Assembly: GCA_023395595.1 (NCBI GenBank)
Contig: JAEWYO010000063.1
Coordinates: forward strand, 1-21,132
Direction: 5' to 3'
DNA: 21,132 nt
Source of the DNA: Bacillota bacterium
GTDB lineage: Bacteria; Bacillota; Clostridia; Christensenellales; CAG-138
Position numbers and translations under genes: made by a program
Notes under the pieces: model-generated
Seen by the model: only the letters and a program-made list of their open reading frames with translations
Databases searched by the model: none
Told to the model about the DNA's origin: nothing
Shown: positions 13,751-20,854 of the stretch, piece by piece
Position numbering within the stretch: the first letter of the stretch is position 1
How the letters are laid out: each line of letters begins with the position of its first letter

Positions 13751-14950
13751 TCAGTGCCCGTTTTCACGTTGTGTTCGGCTTTTGTCAAAGAAGAATGCAA
13801 CGGCGCAGAACACGAGCAGAAGAACCCCCGCAAGCTGCCACATGTTGGCATAGTTTGCATATTTGCTGACGAAATAACCGCCCGCGGAGGCGATTAAGCC
13901 GCCGAGTTGGAGCATCAGCGAGAACAGCGAGAGGATGCTAGCGCGGTGGCTCGGCGGGGCAAGGCGGTTGAGCAGCGTGTTTTCGACCACTCCGCTGCCG
14001 CCGATGAGCAGATAGAGCACCAGATACACCCCGATGAAAGCGAGTGTCCCTTTGGCAAACGAGAACGCGACGAGCCCGAGTCCAAGCGCCGCCTTGAGCA
14101 ACAGCAGAAGACCGGCTCCCGCGTGTTCCTCTCGCCGGAGAATCCGCCCGGAGAGCCAACTGCCGAGCATCACAAACGCAAACCCGCCGAAGCTGACCGC
14201 GCCAAACACCCAATTCGCCGTGTTGCTGGCGGAGAGCGCCGGCTGCCAATAGATCTCGACCGAGTTCAGCGCAAAGCCCATCAGCGCGCAGAGAATGAGA
14301 AGGATACGCACGATACCCGCCTGCTTGGCAAACGCGATGCTCTCCTGAATCTGTGTGCGAAAGAGCGCCATGTGCGATTTTGCGGCGTGCGCGGGACGCT
14401 CGGTTCGCGCTTCGTGCACAAACGCGAGGGTGAGCACGATCAGCAGTGAGGAGAGGACCATATTTGCCAAGAGATTGCCGTTGTAGTGCACGCTGATTTG
14501 CGCAAGCAACCCGCCGAGCAATGCCCCGCTGGCAAAACCCGCGCTCTCCAGGATCGAGAGCCGCGCAGTCACCCGCTCGATGGGCACCTCCTGCGCGTGC
14601 GCTTGATCGATCATCAGCGCCTCAATACTGCCGGAAGCAAACGCGCGGCTAAGCCCGTTGAGCACCATACCGAGCAGCAGAACGGGTACCGAGCGCGAGA
14701 AGAAGAAGAGGCAGTAGCTGCACAAAGAAAGCACGCTGGAGAGCATGAACGCGTTCTTTCGTCCATAAAGATCGGCAAACACGCCGCTCGGGAACTCCGC
14801 GAGGATCACGGTCAGCGAATACAGCCCGATGACAAGCGAAATCGTCTCTATCGTTGCCCCGCGCGTGAGCAGGAGCAGCGAGAGCACGGGCACGATAATG
14901 CCGGTGCCAAAGAAACGCAATAGATAGATCAATTGAACCGATTTACGCAT
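13751..14950 (-). CDS. MFS transporter
   Basis: A 399-residue, highly hydrophobic protein of the major facilitator superfamily with about 12 membrane segments. The motif after the second segment reads FADLYGRKNAFML, matching MFS motif A. The short soluble loop near the middle (EARTERPAHAAKSHMALF) separates the two halves. The substrate is unknown; drug or metabolite efflux is typical for transporters paired with an ArsR-type regulator. Its ATG overlaps the end of the upstream regulator gene by 8 bp (14943-14950), so the two are translationally coupled. Confidence 0.92.
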   Translation of the reverse strand: MRKSVQLIYLLRFFGTGIIVPVLSLLLLTRGATIETISLVIGLYSLTVILAEFPSGVFADLYGRKNAFMLSSVLSLCSYCLFFFSRSVPVLLLGMVLNGLSRAFASGSIEALMIDQAHAQEVPIERVTARLSILESAGFASGALLGGLLAQISVHYNGNLLANMVLSSLLIVLTLAFVHEARTERPAHAAKSHMALFRTQIQESIAFAKQAGIVRILLILCALMGFALNSVEIYWQPALSASNTANWVFGAVSFGGFAFVMLGSWLSGRILRREEHAGAGLLLLLKAALGLGLVAFSFAKGTLAFIGVYLVLYLLIGGSGVVENTLLNRLAPPSHRASILSLFSLMLQLGGLIASAGGYFVSKYANYANMWQLAGVLLLVFCAVAFFFDKSRTQRENGH

Positions 14951-15503
14951 GCGTTTTCACCGAGACGGGGTAGGCTAGCAGCGCATATTCCCAGGCGGAA
15001 GATCCATTGCTCGCCGTTTCGTGCGTTTGCAGAAATTGCGTGATGAGCGCATAGAGATCTTTTGCCTCGTTGGGCTGCAGATGCGTGATGCCGGAGAGCA
15101 GATCGCCAAACTGTCCATCTCCGATGGTTTCCGCGGTGTTTGCGGCGCAGTATGCCACGAAGCGGTTGAAGGCACCGTTCAGGTTCGCCTGCATCAGGGC
15201 GACGCGCTGGTTGCTGTGTTCGTCCGGCGTGAGGCTGCCGATTTGCACCGTCTTGGACAAGGCGCGAAAATAGGTCGCCGTGATGCCGTGAATCTGCGCG
15301 GTGTGGCTTTGCTCCACGATGCCGAGCTCCGCCAGCAGGCGGATATGGTGCTGGACAGATGAGGCGGAGATGCCGACTTGGTCGGCAATCTGCTTTGCGG
15401 TCATGGGCTCACCTGTAATCTGCATCTGCCGCAGGATGTTCTGCCGCTGCGGGTTCATATAGATATCGAGTTCCTTCTTGCCGGATAAAACGATGGTTTC
15501 CAT
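14943..15503 (-). CDS. ArsR-type winged-helix transcriptional regulator
   Basis: A 186-residue regulator with an N-terminal winged helix: NPQRQNILRQMQ, then the recognition region AKQIADQVGISASSVQHHIRLLAELGIVEQ (about residues 35-65), as in ArsR/HTH_20 proteins. No Cys-x-Cys metal-sensing motif is present, so metal sensing is unlikely. The C-terminal part (about 85-186) is helical and unassigned, possibly for ligand binding or dimerisation. GGAGGTG precedes the ATG. It overlaps the MFS gene and probably represses the pair from the promoter below. Confidence 0.88.
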   Translation of the reverse strand: METIVLSGKKELDIYMNPQRQNILRQMQITGEPMTAKQIADQVGISASSVQHHIRLLAELGIVEQSHTAQIHGITATYFRALSKTVQIGSLTPDEHSNQRVALMQANLNGAFNRFVAYCAANTAETIGDGQFGDLLSGITHLQPNEAKDLYALITQFLQTHETASNGSSAWEYALLAYPVSVKTHA

Positions 15504-15528
15504 TGTGGCACCTCCAAAGAATACACAT

Positions 15529-15558
15529 ATTATATCGTTACGTAAAATGAAACGTCAA
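15529..15558 (-). promoter_or_regulatory. Promoter of the arsR-MFS pair with an internal palindrome
   Basis: On the minus strand TTGACG (15558-15553) and TATAAT (15534-15529) are 18 bp apart. The palindrome TTACGTAA (15538-15545) lies in the spacer, a position where a bound dimer would block RNA polymerase; it is a candidate operator for the ArsR-type protein. Confidence 0.7.
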
Positions 15559-15583
15559 GAGAAAAGAAAGACTAATAACCCCA

Positions 15584-15612
15584 CAAAAAAAGAACCGCCT
15601 TGCGACGGTTCT
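15584..15612 (-). terminator. Intrinsic terminator after rplT
   Basis: On the minus strand AGAACCG (15612-15606) pairs with CGGTTCT (15597-15591), followed by a run of seven T including the stem end. It ends the infC-rpmI-rplT operon. Confidence 0.9.
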
Positions 15613-15626
15613 CGTTTTTGCGTGTC

Positions 15627-15983
15627 TTACGCGCGGGCCTTCATGGCGATATCAACCAGTTCCTTGAACGCGGTCATATCGGTGATGGCGAGGTCGGCGA
15701 GGACTTTGCGGTTGATGTTGACATCCGCCAGCTTGAGCCCGTTGATCAGGCGGCTGTAGGTGGTGCCGCAGATGCGCGCGCCCGCGTTGATACGGGCAAT
15801 CCAGAGACGGCGATATTCGCGCTTTTTCAGCTTGCGGCCGACATACGCGTACGCCATGGACTTCATTACCTGCTGGGATGCAGCGCGGTATTGTTTGCTC
15901 TTTGCGCCATAGTAACCTTTGGCGAGCCGCAGAACTTTGCGGCGTTTCTTGACGGCATTGACTGCTCTTTTAATTCTGGCCAT
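15627..15983 (-). CDS. rplT: 50S ribosomal protein L20
   Basis: Binds 23S rRNA early in large-subunit assembly, and in several bacteria represses its own operon by binding the leader mRNA. The 118-residue protein is full length and matches the family throughout: MARIKRAVNAVKKRRKVLRLAKGYYGAKS, RDR-like YRRLWIARINAGAR, and LAITDMTAFKELV. GGAGG precedes the ATG. It is the third gene of the operon, 15 bp after rpmI. Confidence 0.98.
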   Translation of the reverse strand: MARIKRAVNAVKKRRKVLRLAKGYYGAKSKQYRAASQQVMKSMAYAYVGRKLKKREYRRLWIARINAGARICGTTYSRLINGLKLADVNINRKVLADLAITDMTAFKELVDIAMKARA

Positions 15984-15998
15984 AATTCATTTTCCTCC

Positions 15999-16196
15999 TT
16001 ACGCGTACGGCAACAGCTTGCGGATTTTCTTTTCTTCGACATCGGCAATGTAGCCGGTCTGACGCAAACCACGCAGGCGTTTGGTGGATTTCTTGGAGAG
16101 GATATGGCGCTTGTACGCTTTAGAGCGCTTGATCTTGCCCGATTTCGTGAGGGAGAAGCGCTTTGCCGCTCCACGATGGGTCTTTAACTTTGGCAT
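15999..16196 (-). CDS. rpmI: 50S ribosomal protein L35
   Basis: Small basic protein of the 50S subunit, 65 residues, with the family start MPKLKTHRGAAKRFSLTKSGKIKRSKAYKRH broken into its usual blocks (KTHRGAAKRF, TGSGKIKR-like TKSGKIKRSKA, KRHILSKKS). AGGAGG lies upstream of the ATG. It sits between infC and rplT, the standard order. The 83-bp gap after infC holds a small hairpin (CGCTC/GAGCG, 16238-16251). Confidence 0.97.
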   Translation of the reverse strand: MPKLKTHRGAAKRFSLTKSGKIKRSKAYKRHILSKKSTKRLRGLRQTGYIADVEEKKIRKLLPYA

Positions 16197-16279
16197 GGGT
16201 CGGTTCCTCCTGGTTCTTTTTCACATCATATTTTGATCGCTCCCATGAGCGAAGCAGGTGGTCGTTTGGTCGGGGCGGG

Positions 16280-16801
16280 TTATTTCTTCTCGGCCTTGGG
16301 CGCGAGAATCATGAACAGGCTTCTGCCTTCCATCTTCGGCTCGCGCTCTTTGATCGCGCTGTCGCCGAGCATCTCGTAGAAGCGGGTCATGACATCCATG
16401 CCGATCTCGCCGTGCGTAATCTGGCGTCCGCGGAAGCGGATGGATACCTTGACTTTGTCGCCGTCCGCAAGGAACTTGACGGTCTGCTTGGCTTTGATCT
16501 CCATATCGCGAACGTCGATGGTTGCGGAAAGGCGCGTTTCCTTGAGTTCGATGATCTTCTGATTCTTACGTTGTTCCTTCTCGCGCTTGCCCATTTCAAA
16601 GCGATATTTGCCGTAGTCCATGAGCTTGCAAACCGGGGGATTGCTGTTTGGCGAGATTTTGACCAGATCCAGTTCGCGCTCGTCGGCCATTTTTTGCGCC
16701 GCGCGGACATCTACGATGCCGAGCTGATCGCCGTTTTCGCCGATTAAGCGGACCTGCGGGTCGCGGATCTCTTCATTGATCATCAATTCCGTGATAGCGA
16801 T
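16280..16801 (-). CDS. infC: Translation initiation factor IF-3, apparently starting at ATC
   Basis: IF-3 binds the 30S subunit and discriminates against non-standard start codons. The product has the N-domain (LMINEEIRDPQVRLIGENGDQLGI, PPVCKLMDYGKYRFE), the linker (KREKEQRKNQK) and the C-domain (KETRLSATIDVRDMEIKAKQ, KVSIRFRGRQ, MILAPKAEKK). The best start is not the ATG at 16783 but the in-frame ATC at 16801: GGAGG (16815-16811) lies nine bases before the ATC but 27 before the ATG. IF-3 genes classically use ATT or similar rare starts so that IF-3 limits its own synthesis. From ATC the protein has 173 residues, from ATG 167. Confidence 0.95.
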   Translation of the reverse strand: MAITELMINEEIRDPQVRLIGENGDQLGIVDVRAAQKMADERELDLVKISPNSNPPVCKLMDYGKYRFEMGKREKEQRKNQKIIELKETRLSATIDVRDMEIKAKQTVKFLADGDKVKVSIRFRGRQITHGEIGMDVMTRFYEMLGDSAIKEREPKMEGRSLFMILAPKAEKK

Positions 16802-16819
16802 GGCAGTGCACCTCCATAG

Positions 16820-16861
16820 TAAAATAAAAATAGTGGGCGCAAGCTCTGTTGCACCCACTAT
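16820..16861 (-). terminator. Leader terminator (attenuator) upstream of infC
   Basis: On the minus strand a 13-bp stem, ATAGTGGG-T-GCAA against TTGC-G-CCCACTAT with one T-G pair and a six-base loop, is followed by TTTTTATTTT. It ends only about five bases before the infC ribosome binding site and lies downstream of the operon promoter, so it is a transcription attenuator. In Bacillus the infC-rpmI-rplT leader is controlled in this way by L20; the same is likely here. Confidence 0.85.
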
Positions 16862-16954
16862 GAACAAACAAACCATCAAAAATGAAAGAGTGTTGTGACC
16901 ATGCCTGACAATCGTCGGCAGGTGAGAAGCGGGCGCTTCTGCTTGAACATGTCT

Positions 16955-16983
16955 ATTATATGGATAAGCACATGTCCTGTCAA
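16955..16983 (-). promoter_or_regulatory. Consensus sigma-A promoter of infC-rpmI-rplT
   Basis: TTGACA (16983-16978) and TATAAT (16960-16955) on the minus strand are separated by exactly 17 bp, a full consensus promoter. The leader of about 145 nt to infC contains a weak hairpin (about 16900-16925) and the attenuator. Confidence 0.93.
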
Positions 16984-17031
16984 GCAAAAAAATGCGGAAT
17001 ATGCCCGAATCCCGGAGAGAAATGAGGTTTC

Positions 17032-18351
17032 TTAATCTTCCGCGCCCGCCAGCGTTTCCAGCTTGGACTGCGGCTTGCCCGGTTTGCTGTCGCCGTGCTT
17101 GGTAAGAGAAATCGGGATGATCGCCAGCGCGATGAAAACCGCGGCATAGGGGAAGAGTGTATCATACCCCACGTATTGCAGCAAGTAGCCGGAGGCGATG
17201 GGTGTCACCACCTGCGCCGCCATGGAGCAGGTATAGTAGAAGCCCGTATACTTGCCGACGTTGCCAAAGCGCGAAATCTCCCAGACCATCGGGAAGGTGT
17301 TGACCGTCACTGCCGCCTGCGCAAAGCCGATTGCCGCAAACATCACATACAGCATCGGCGAGAAGGTGCGCGCACCGATTGCGCCGAAGATGAAGCAAGC
17401 AAGCGCGACGAGAAGACCGATGACGATGGTCTTCTTGCGGCCGATGCGGGAGGCAAGGAAACCGATCGGCAGATAGGAGATAATCGCAACGCCGGTTGCA
17501 ACGAGCAGGCACGTCGAAACATGGTTGAGACCCGATGCCCACATCTTGGTGGCATATTTGCTAAACGCCGTGGTCACCGCGTTGTAGCCCAAGAACCATA
17601 GTGTGATGGTCGCAAGAATCAAAATCAGGCTGCGCATGACTTCCGGCGGAAGCTTCTGCTTTCCGTCCACTTCGACGGACTTGCTCTGGTCTTCCTCTTC
17701 GGAAACGCCGTAGTTGATGTCCTTCATCTCCTGCACAAGCTTGCGCTCCGGCACGAAGAAGAGCACCGTCAGCGCCGCGAGAACCATTAGCACCGCAACC
17801 GCAAGGAAGAGGTAGAAATAGTTTGCGCGCCCGTGTCCGCTGGCACCGCTGGTAACCAGCATTTTCATCACGACGAGTGTGAATGCGCCGCCAACTGCGC
17901 CCATGAGGTTGATGACCGCGTTGCCCTTGCTGCGCACGGGTTTCGGCGTGACATCCGGCATCAAAGCGACGGCGGGCGAACGATAGGTGCCCATGGTGAT
18001 CAGCAACGCGCCGAGCACGACGATGAACACGATCAACGCGGTACCGGGATTCATCTTGTCGTAGGCGTTGTCGAACGTGGGGATGAGCATCATCAGCACC
18101 ACGGCGGTAAACGTGCCCGCAACGATGAACGGTATACGCCGGCCGACCTTGTCGCTCAGCGCGCCGAACAGCGGCAGCAGGAACAGGGCGACGATGTTGT
18201 CGAGGCTCATGATGATGCCCGCGGGGCCATCGCCGAGATGGTACGTGTCGCGCATGATCAGCGGAATGATGGTGTCATACATCTGCCAGAATGCGCTGAT
18301 CGAGAGAAACGCAAAGCCGACAAGGAACGTGCGCTTGTAATTCAGTTTCAT
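17032..18351 (-). CDS. MFS transporter, possibly sugar or solute symporter type
   Basis: A 439-residue protein with about 12 membrane segments. The first-half motif A reads GALSDKVGRRIPFI and the second-half equivalent LASRIGRKK, both typical MFS loops; a hydrophilic loop of roughly 40 residues rich in Glu, Asp and Lys (VQEMKDINYGVSEEEDQ and onward) separates the halves. The pattern resembles SLC45/GPH-like sugar transporters, but the substrate is not evident. The ATG at 18351 is preferred, with CGGAGA seven bases upstream; an in-frame extension to 18519 would translate the duplicated dyad region below and is unlikely. Divergent from the glycerophosphodiesterase gene. Confidence 0.9.
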   Translation of the reverse strand: MKLNYKRTFLVGFAFLSISAFWQMYDTIIPLIMRDTYHLGDGPAGIIMSLDNIVALFLLPLFGALSDKVGRRIPFIVAGTFTAVVLMMLIPTFDNAYDKMNPGTALIVFIVVLGALLITMGTYRSPAVALMPDVTPKPVRSKGNAVINLMGAVGGAFTLVVMKMLVTSGASGHGRANYFYLFLAVAVLMVLAALTVLFFVPERKLVQEMKDINYGVSEEEDQSKSVEVDGKQKLPPEVMRSLILILATITLWFLGYNAVTTAFSKYATKMWASGLNHVSTCLLVATGVAIISYLPIGFLASRIGRKKTIVIGLLVALACFIFGAIGARTFSPMLYVMFAAIGFAQAAVTVNTFPMVWEISRFGNVGKYTGFYYTCSMAAQVVTPIASGYLLQYVGYDTLFPYAAVFIALAIIPISLTKHGDSKPGKPQSKLETLAGAED

Positions 18352-18390
18352 GTTTGTTCTCCGATTTTTTTTAAGATGAGATCGAATTCT

Positions 18391-18427
18391 GACCGGCAAG
18401 CTCCGGTCGAGTGTGATATACATGGTA
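18391..18427. repeat. Duplicated dyad, copy 1 (between MFS and GDPD genes)
   Basis: 37-bp unit containing the perfect inverted repeat GACCGG-N6-CCGGTC (18391-18408), followed by GAGTGT and TATACATGGTA. 34 of 37 bases match copy 2, which lies 66 bp away. It lies between the divergent start codons and closer to the MFS start. A tandem operator for a regulator of the MFS gene is the likely role. Confidence 0.75.
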
Positions 18428-18456
18428 AGAGATTGGTTCAAACGAAGTACCATGCA

Positions 18457-18493
18457 GACCGGCAAACTCCAGTCGAGTGTTATATACATGGTA
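18457..18493. repeat. Duplicated dyad, copy 2
   Basis: Second copy of the 37-bp unit. The dyad is imperfect here (GACCGG-N6-CCAGTC, one G-T type mismatch). It overlaps the putative -35 region of the glycerophosphodiesterase promoter, so a protein bound here could affect both divergent genes. The 66-bp period is also 22 codons, which keeps a reading frame open through it, but no protein product is credible. Confidence 0.75.
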
Positions 18494-18511
18494 ACGCAAT
18501 TGTCGTATAAT
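18483..18511 (+). promoter_or_regulatory. Promoter of the glycerophosphodiesterase gene
   Basis: TATACA (18483-18488, four of six to TTGACA) and a perfect TATAAT (18506-18511) are 17 bp apart. The -35 region falls within repeat copy 2. Confidence 0.6.
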
Positions 18512-18555
18512 AACAACAAAAATCGACGTAAAAAATCAACCGGAGGATGAATAAC

Positions 18556-19374
18556 ATGTGGATTGCGCTTGCTGTGTTGCTTGTGTTGATCACGCTTTGG
18601 CTCGCGTTGATACTACCCGCGCGGAGCAGAAAAGAACAGCGCGCGCCGTTTGAAAAGCGTACATTTGCCCACCGCGGGCTGTTTTCCAAGGATCAGAGTG
18701 TGCCGGAAAACTCGATTCCCGCGTTTCAGGCTGCGGTTGACGCGGGCTACGGTGTGGAGCTGGATGTTCAGCTCACGCGAGACAAGCAAGTCGTCGTGTT
18801 TCATGACGACGACCTCAAGCGTGCCTGCGGTGTGGACGCGCGCGTGGATGCCTACTCATTTGACGAACTGCAAACCCTCTCGCTCTTTGGCACACATGAG
18901 AAAATCCCGCTCTTTACCGATGTGCTGGCGACCATTGGCGGCAAGATTCCGATGATCGTGGAGCTCAAGAGCGGCGGGGATTGGAAAACGCTGTGCCCGA
19001 TGACGCTGGAGTTGCTGGCCGCCTATCAGGGCGACTATTGCGTGGAGAGCTTTCATCCGTTGCTGGTGCGCTGGTTTTATCTCAACGCGCCGCAGATTCT
19101 GCGCGGGCAGCTTTCGGAAGCCGCACGGTATTCGAAAAAAGGGTTGCCGCTGTATCAGGCGATTCTCATGAGCCGGCTGTTCACCAACATCCTCACGCAT
19201 CCGCACTTCATCGCCTATCGCGTTGGACCAAAGTGCCTCTCTGTGCGCCTAAGCGAATGGTTCGGCGCGATGCGCGTGGCCTGGACCGCGCGACCGACGG
19301 ATGACCACGCGAAGCTCACGCGGAGCAACGACGCGATCATCTTCGAGCACTATCTGCCCGAGACGCACTTTTAA
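18556..19374 (+). CDS. Membrane-anchored glycerophosphodiester phosphodiesterase
   Basis: GDPD-family enzyme hydrolysing glycerophosphodiesters (from phospholipid head groups or teichoic-acid-like polymers) to glycerol 3-phosphate and an alcohol. From the ATG at 18556 it has 272 residues: an N-terminal membrane segment (about 2-20, WIALAVLLVLITLWLALIL) followed directly by the catalytic domain with His39-Arg40 (AHRGLF), ENSIPAF, Glu68 and Asp70 (VELDVQLTRD), His83 (FHDDDLKR) and VELKSG, all expected metal and acid-base residues. GGAGG at 18542-18546 lies nine bases before this ATG; an ATG at 18547 is too close to it. Terminated by the hairpin at 19389. The side of the membrane on which it works is not certain. 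Confidence 0.93.
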   Translation: MWIALAVLLVLITLWLALILPARSRKEQRAPFEKRTFAHRGLFSKDQSVPENSIPAFQAAVDAGYGVELDVQLTRDKQVVVFHDDDLKRACGVDARVDAYSFDELQTLSLFGTHEKIPLFTDVLATIGGKIPMIVELKSGGDWKTLCPMTLELLAAYQGDYCVESFHPLLVRWFYLNAPQILRGQLSEAARYSKKGLPLYQAILMSRLFTNILTHPHFIAYRVGPKCLSVRLSEWFGAMRVAWTARPTDDHAKLTRSNDAIIFEHYLPETHF

Positions 19375-19388
19375 TCGAAGAATTAACG

Positions 19389-19417
19389 AACCTGACACGA
19401 TGCTGTCAGGTTTTGTT
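19389..19417 (+). terminator. Intrinsic terminator after the GDPD gene
   Basis: AACCTGACA (19389-19397) and TGTCAGGTT (19404-19412) form a nine-bp stem with a six-base loop, followed by TTGTTTT. Confidence 0.88.
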
Positions 19418-19463
19418 TTATAGAATAGCGCTGAGTCAAATGCGAATGCAGGAGGAGAAAACG

Positions 19464-20105
19464 ATGGAACAACAGCTCGACTTCACAAAACAAGAGAAAG
19501 AGCTCTATCAGCCAAAGACAACGCCTTCGATCATCGACGTGCCGGAGATGACGTTTTTCGCCGTGGACGGGCGCGGCAACCCCAACGAGACGGACGGGGA
19601 ATACGGCAAGGCGGTCGGGCTGCTTTACGCGCTGAGCTACACGATCAAGATGAGCGACAAGGGGAAGACGCCGCTGCCGGGGTTTGCTCCGTTTCGTGTT
19701 GCGCCGCTGGAAGGGTTCTGGCAGATGGCGGGCGGGGTTCCCGGCGTGGACTATGGCAACAAGGACGCGTTTGAATGGACGAGCGTGATCCGCCAGCCGG
19801 ATTTTGTGGACGAGAGCGCGTTTGCCTGGGCTTGCGAACAGGTGGGCAAAAAGAAGGGGATCGACACCTCCCGCGCGCGGTTGCTGCGCTTTCGCGAGGG
19901 GCTTTGCGTGCAGATGATGCATATCGGCCCGTATGACGCGGAGCCCGCAAGCGTCGCGCGGATGGACGCCTTCCTCGCGGAGCGCGGCTATCGCAACGAC
20001 CTGAGCCAACACCGCCGCCACCACGAAATCTATCTTGGCGACCCGTCCCGCACCGCGCCAGAGCGGCTCAAGACGGTTTTAAGGCATCCGATTGCCAAAG
20101 GCTAA
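19464..20105 (+). CDS. GyrI-like small-molecule-binding domain protein
   Basis: A 213-residue cytoplasmic protein of the GyrI-like (SHS2-fold ligand-binding) superfamily, in the standalone group found in many Bacillota. Recognisable blocks are the IIDVPEMTFFAVDGRGNPNE start of the domain, YALSYTIKM, PLEGFWQM, FEWTSVIRQPDFV, and the C-terminal HHEIYLGDPSRT-PERLKTVLRHPI. There is no HTH, so it is not itself a regulator. Members of the superfamily bind drugs or hydrolyse small molecules; no specific role can be assigned. ATG 19464 is chosen because AGGAGGAG (19450-19457) lies six bases upstream; an upstream in-frame ATG at 19413 overlaps the preceding terminator. Confidence 0.87.
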   Translation: MEQQLDFTKQEKELYQPKTTPSIIDVPEMTFFAVDGRGNPNETDGEYGKAVGLLYALSYTIKMSDKGKTPLPGFAPFRVAPLEGFWQMAGGVPGVDYGNKDAFEWTSVIRQPDFVDESAFAWACEQVGKKKGIDTSRARLLRFREGLCVQMMHIGPYDAEPASVARMDAFLAERGYRNDLSQHRRHHEIYLGDPSRTAPERLKTVLRHPIAKG

Positions 20106-20136
20106 CGCAAGGCGCGGGAGACAGAGCGCGAGACAA

Positions 20137-20225
20137 GCGCGGGCGGAAGTGCGAACGGGAGAGCGTGGGCGGAAGTGCGAACGGGAGAGCGCGGGCGGAA
20201 GTGCGAACGGGAGAGCGCGGGCGGA
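20137..20225. repeat. 26-bp tandem repeat, about 3.4 copies
   Basis: Units at 20137-20162, 20163-20188 and 20189-20214, with a partial fourth at 20215-20225. Each starts GCG(C/T)GGGCGGAAG and ends CGGGAGA; only one base (C/T at position 4) differs between the full copies. The partial copy runs into the left end of the element at 20218. It lies after a stop codon and is non-coding. Confidence 0.92.
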
Positions 20226-20348
20226 TGGTATCCGCCCCTACAGGCGGCTTGAGCCGCGCCTCAAACAAATCTTACCGAAATCCCTTTTCTTTCACTACTC
20301 AACCCGCGGAACCACGGAGGTTCTGTAGGGGCGGATAGCATCCGCCCG
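20218..20348. mobile_element. 131-bp MITE-like element with 26-bp terminal inverted repeats
   Basis: The ends 20218-20243 and 20323-20348 are inverted copies of each other with 25 of 26 bases matching. Each end is itself nearly palindromic (GGGCGGAT-N3-ATCCGCCC) next to a CCCCTACAG/CTGTAGGGG outer-inner part. The 79-bp interior has no ORF. Small, non-coding and flanked by inverted repeats, it looks like a MITE or REP-type extragenic element; the core TAGGGGCGGAT...ATCCGCCC is a recurrent motif in intergenic DNA of gut Clostridia as far as I recall. No transposase is in the window, and no clear target duplication was seen. Confidence 0.75.
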
Positions 20349-20370
20349 CATAACCCGCAACATCCAAAAA

Positions 20371-20407
20371 TCAAAAGCCCCTACCGTTCTTTGGTAGAGG
20401 CTTTTGA
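20371..20407. terminator. Terminator-like hairpin after the MITE
   Basis: TCAAAAGCC-C-CTACC (20371-20385) pairs with GGTAG-A-GGCTTTTGA (20393-20407) with one mismatch. A's in the left arm and T's in the right arm allow termination from either side. It probably ends transcription coming from the GyrI-like gene. Confidence 0.7.
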
Positions 20408-20727
20408 TTGGGATGGGATGGGAGGTAATATTGGGGGTCTGTCACTCTATGTCCTTGCTCTGGTATTAATGTACTCCGCGCTTGTGGAATAGCAATGGAT
20501 AGAAAGTGAACTTCCTGTTACACGCCGAAAACCTCATAGAAATACATTTTTTTACCAGCAAAACCAGCGAATTTCCTGCGTCAAAAACATTCATCCAGCC
20601 GCGAAAACTCAGCAATTACGCGAAAAAACAGCAACATCCGTTGATTATCTATCAACCGCTCACCAACAGGCATCAGATGTAGGCAAAATCCGCTTGATTT
20701 TTCTTCTCAAAAATGAGAAAAAACGTC
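20408..20727. other. Non-coding gap, nothing recognised
   Basis: About 320 bp, more AT-rich than the flanking genes, without a credible ORF or RNA gene. It starts with a short GGGAT/GGGAGG-rich stretch just after the terminator. Near its right end an A/T-rich inverted repeat (TTCTCA/TGAGAA, 20704-20719) lies just upstream of the tRNA promoter, where it may act as an UP-like element. Confidence 0.6.
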
Positions 20728-20755
20728 TTGCATTTTCATCTCCCATGTGTATAAT
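20728..20755 (+). promoter_or_regulatory. Promoter of the tRNA-Val/6S RNA/tRNA-Gln group
   Basis: TTGCAT (20728-20733) and a perfect TATAAT (20750-20755) with 16 bp between them. The predicted start is near 20762, just before tRNA-Val. Confidence 0.75.
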
Positions 20756-20768
20756 AATATGTGCACTC

Positions 20769-20845
20769 GGGGTTATAGCTCAGCTGGTCAGAGCGCTACG
20801 TTGACATCGTAGAGGTCGTTGGTTCGATCCCAACTAATCCCACCA
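20769..20845 (+). tRNA. tRNA-Val(GAC)
   Basis: Full cloverleaf: acceptor GGGGTTA with TAATCCC (one G-T pair), D arm TAGCTCAGCTGGTCAGAGC, anticodon stem CTACG/CGTAG with loop TTGACAT giving anticodon GAC (reads GUC, valine), T arm GTTGG-TTCGATC-CCAAC, discriminator A and encoded CCA. Confidence 0.95.
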
Positions 20846-20854
20846 CCTTCAAAA

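Noticed and set aside
12640..13869. 409-codon plus-strand ORF over trmH and GNAT genes
   Set aside because: It spans two well-supported minus-strand genes and their gap, has no ribosome binding site of note, and the composition is that of a GC-rich antisense frame.
18352..18519. N-terminal extension of the MFS protein reading through the duplicated dyads
   Set aside because: The frame stays open only because the repeat period (66 bp) is a multiple of three; the ATG at 18351 has a ribosome binding site and starts a normal MFS N-terminus.
20137..20225. CRISPR-like array
   Set aside because: The 26-bp units are directly abutting with no spacers, and no cas genes are present.
20092..20328. Small Arg/Gly-rich ORF over the tandem repeats
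   Set aside because: It arises from reading the 26-bp repeat and the MITE end; 26 is not a multiple of three, so the repeat units are not in a common frame.
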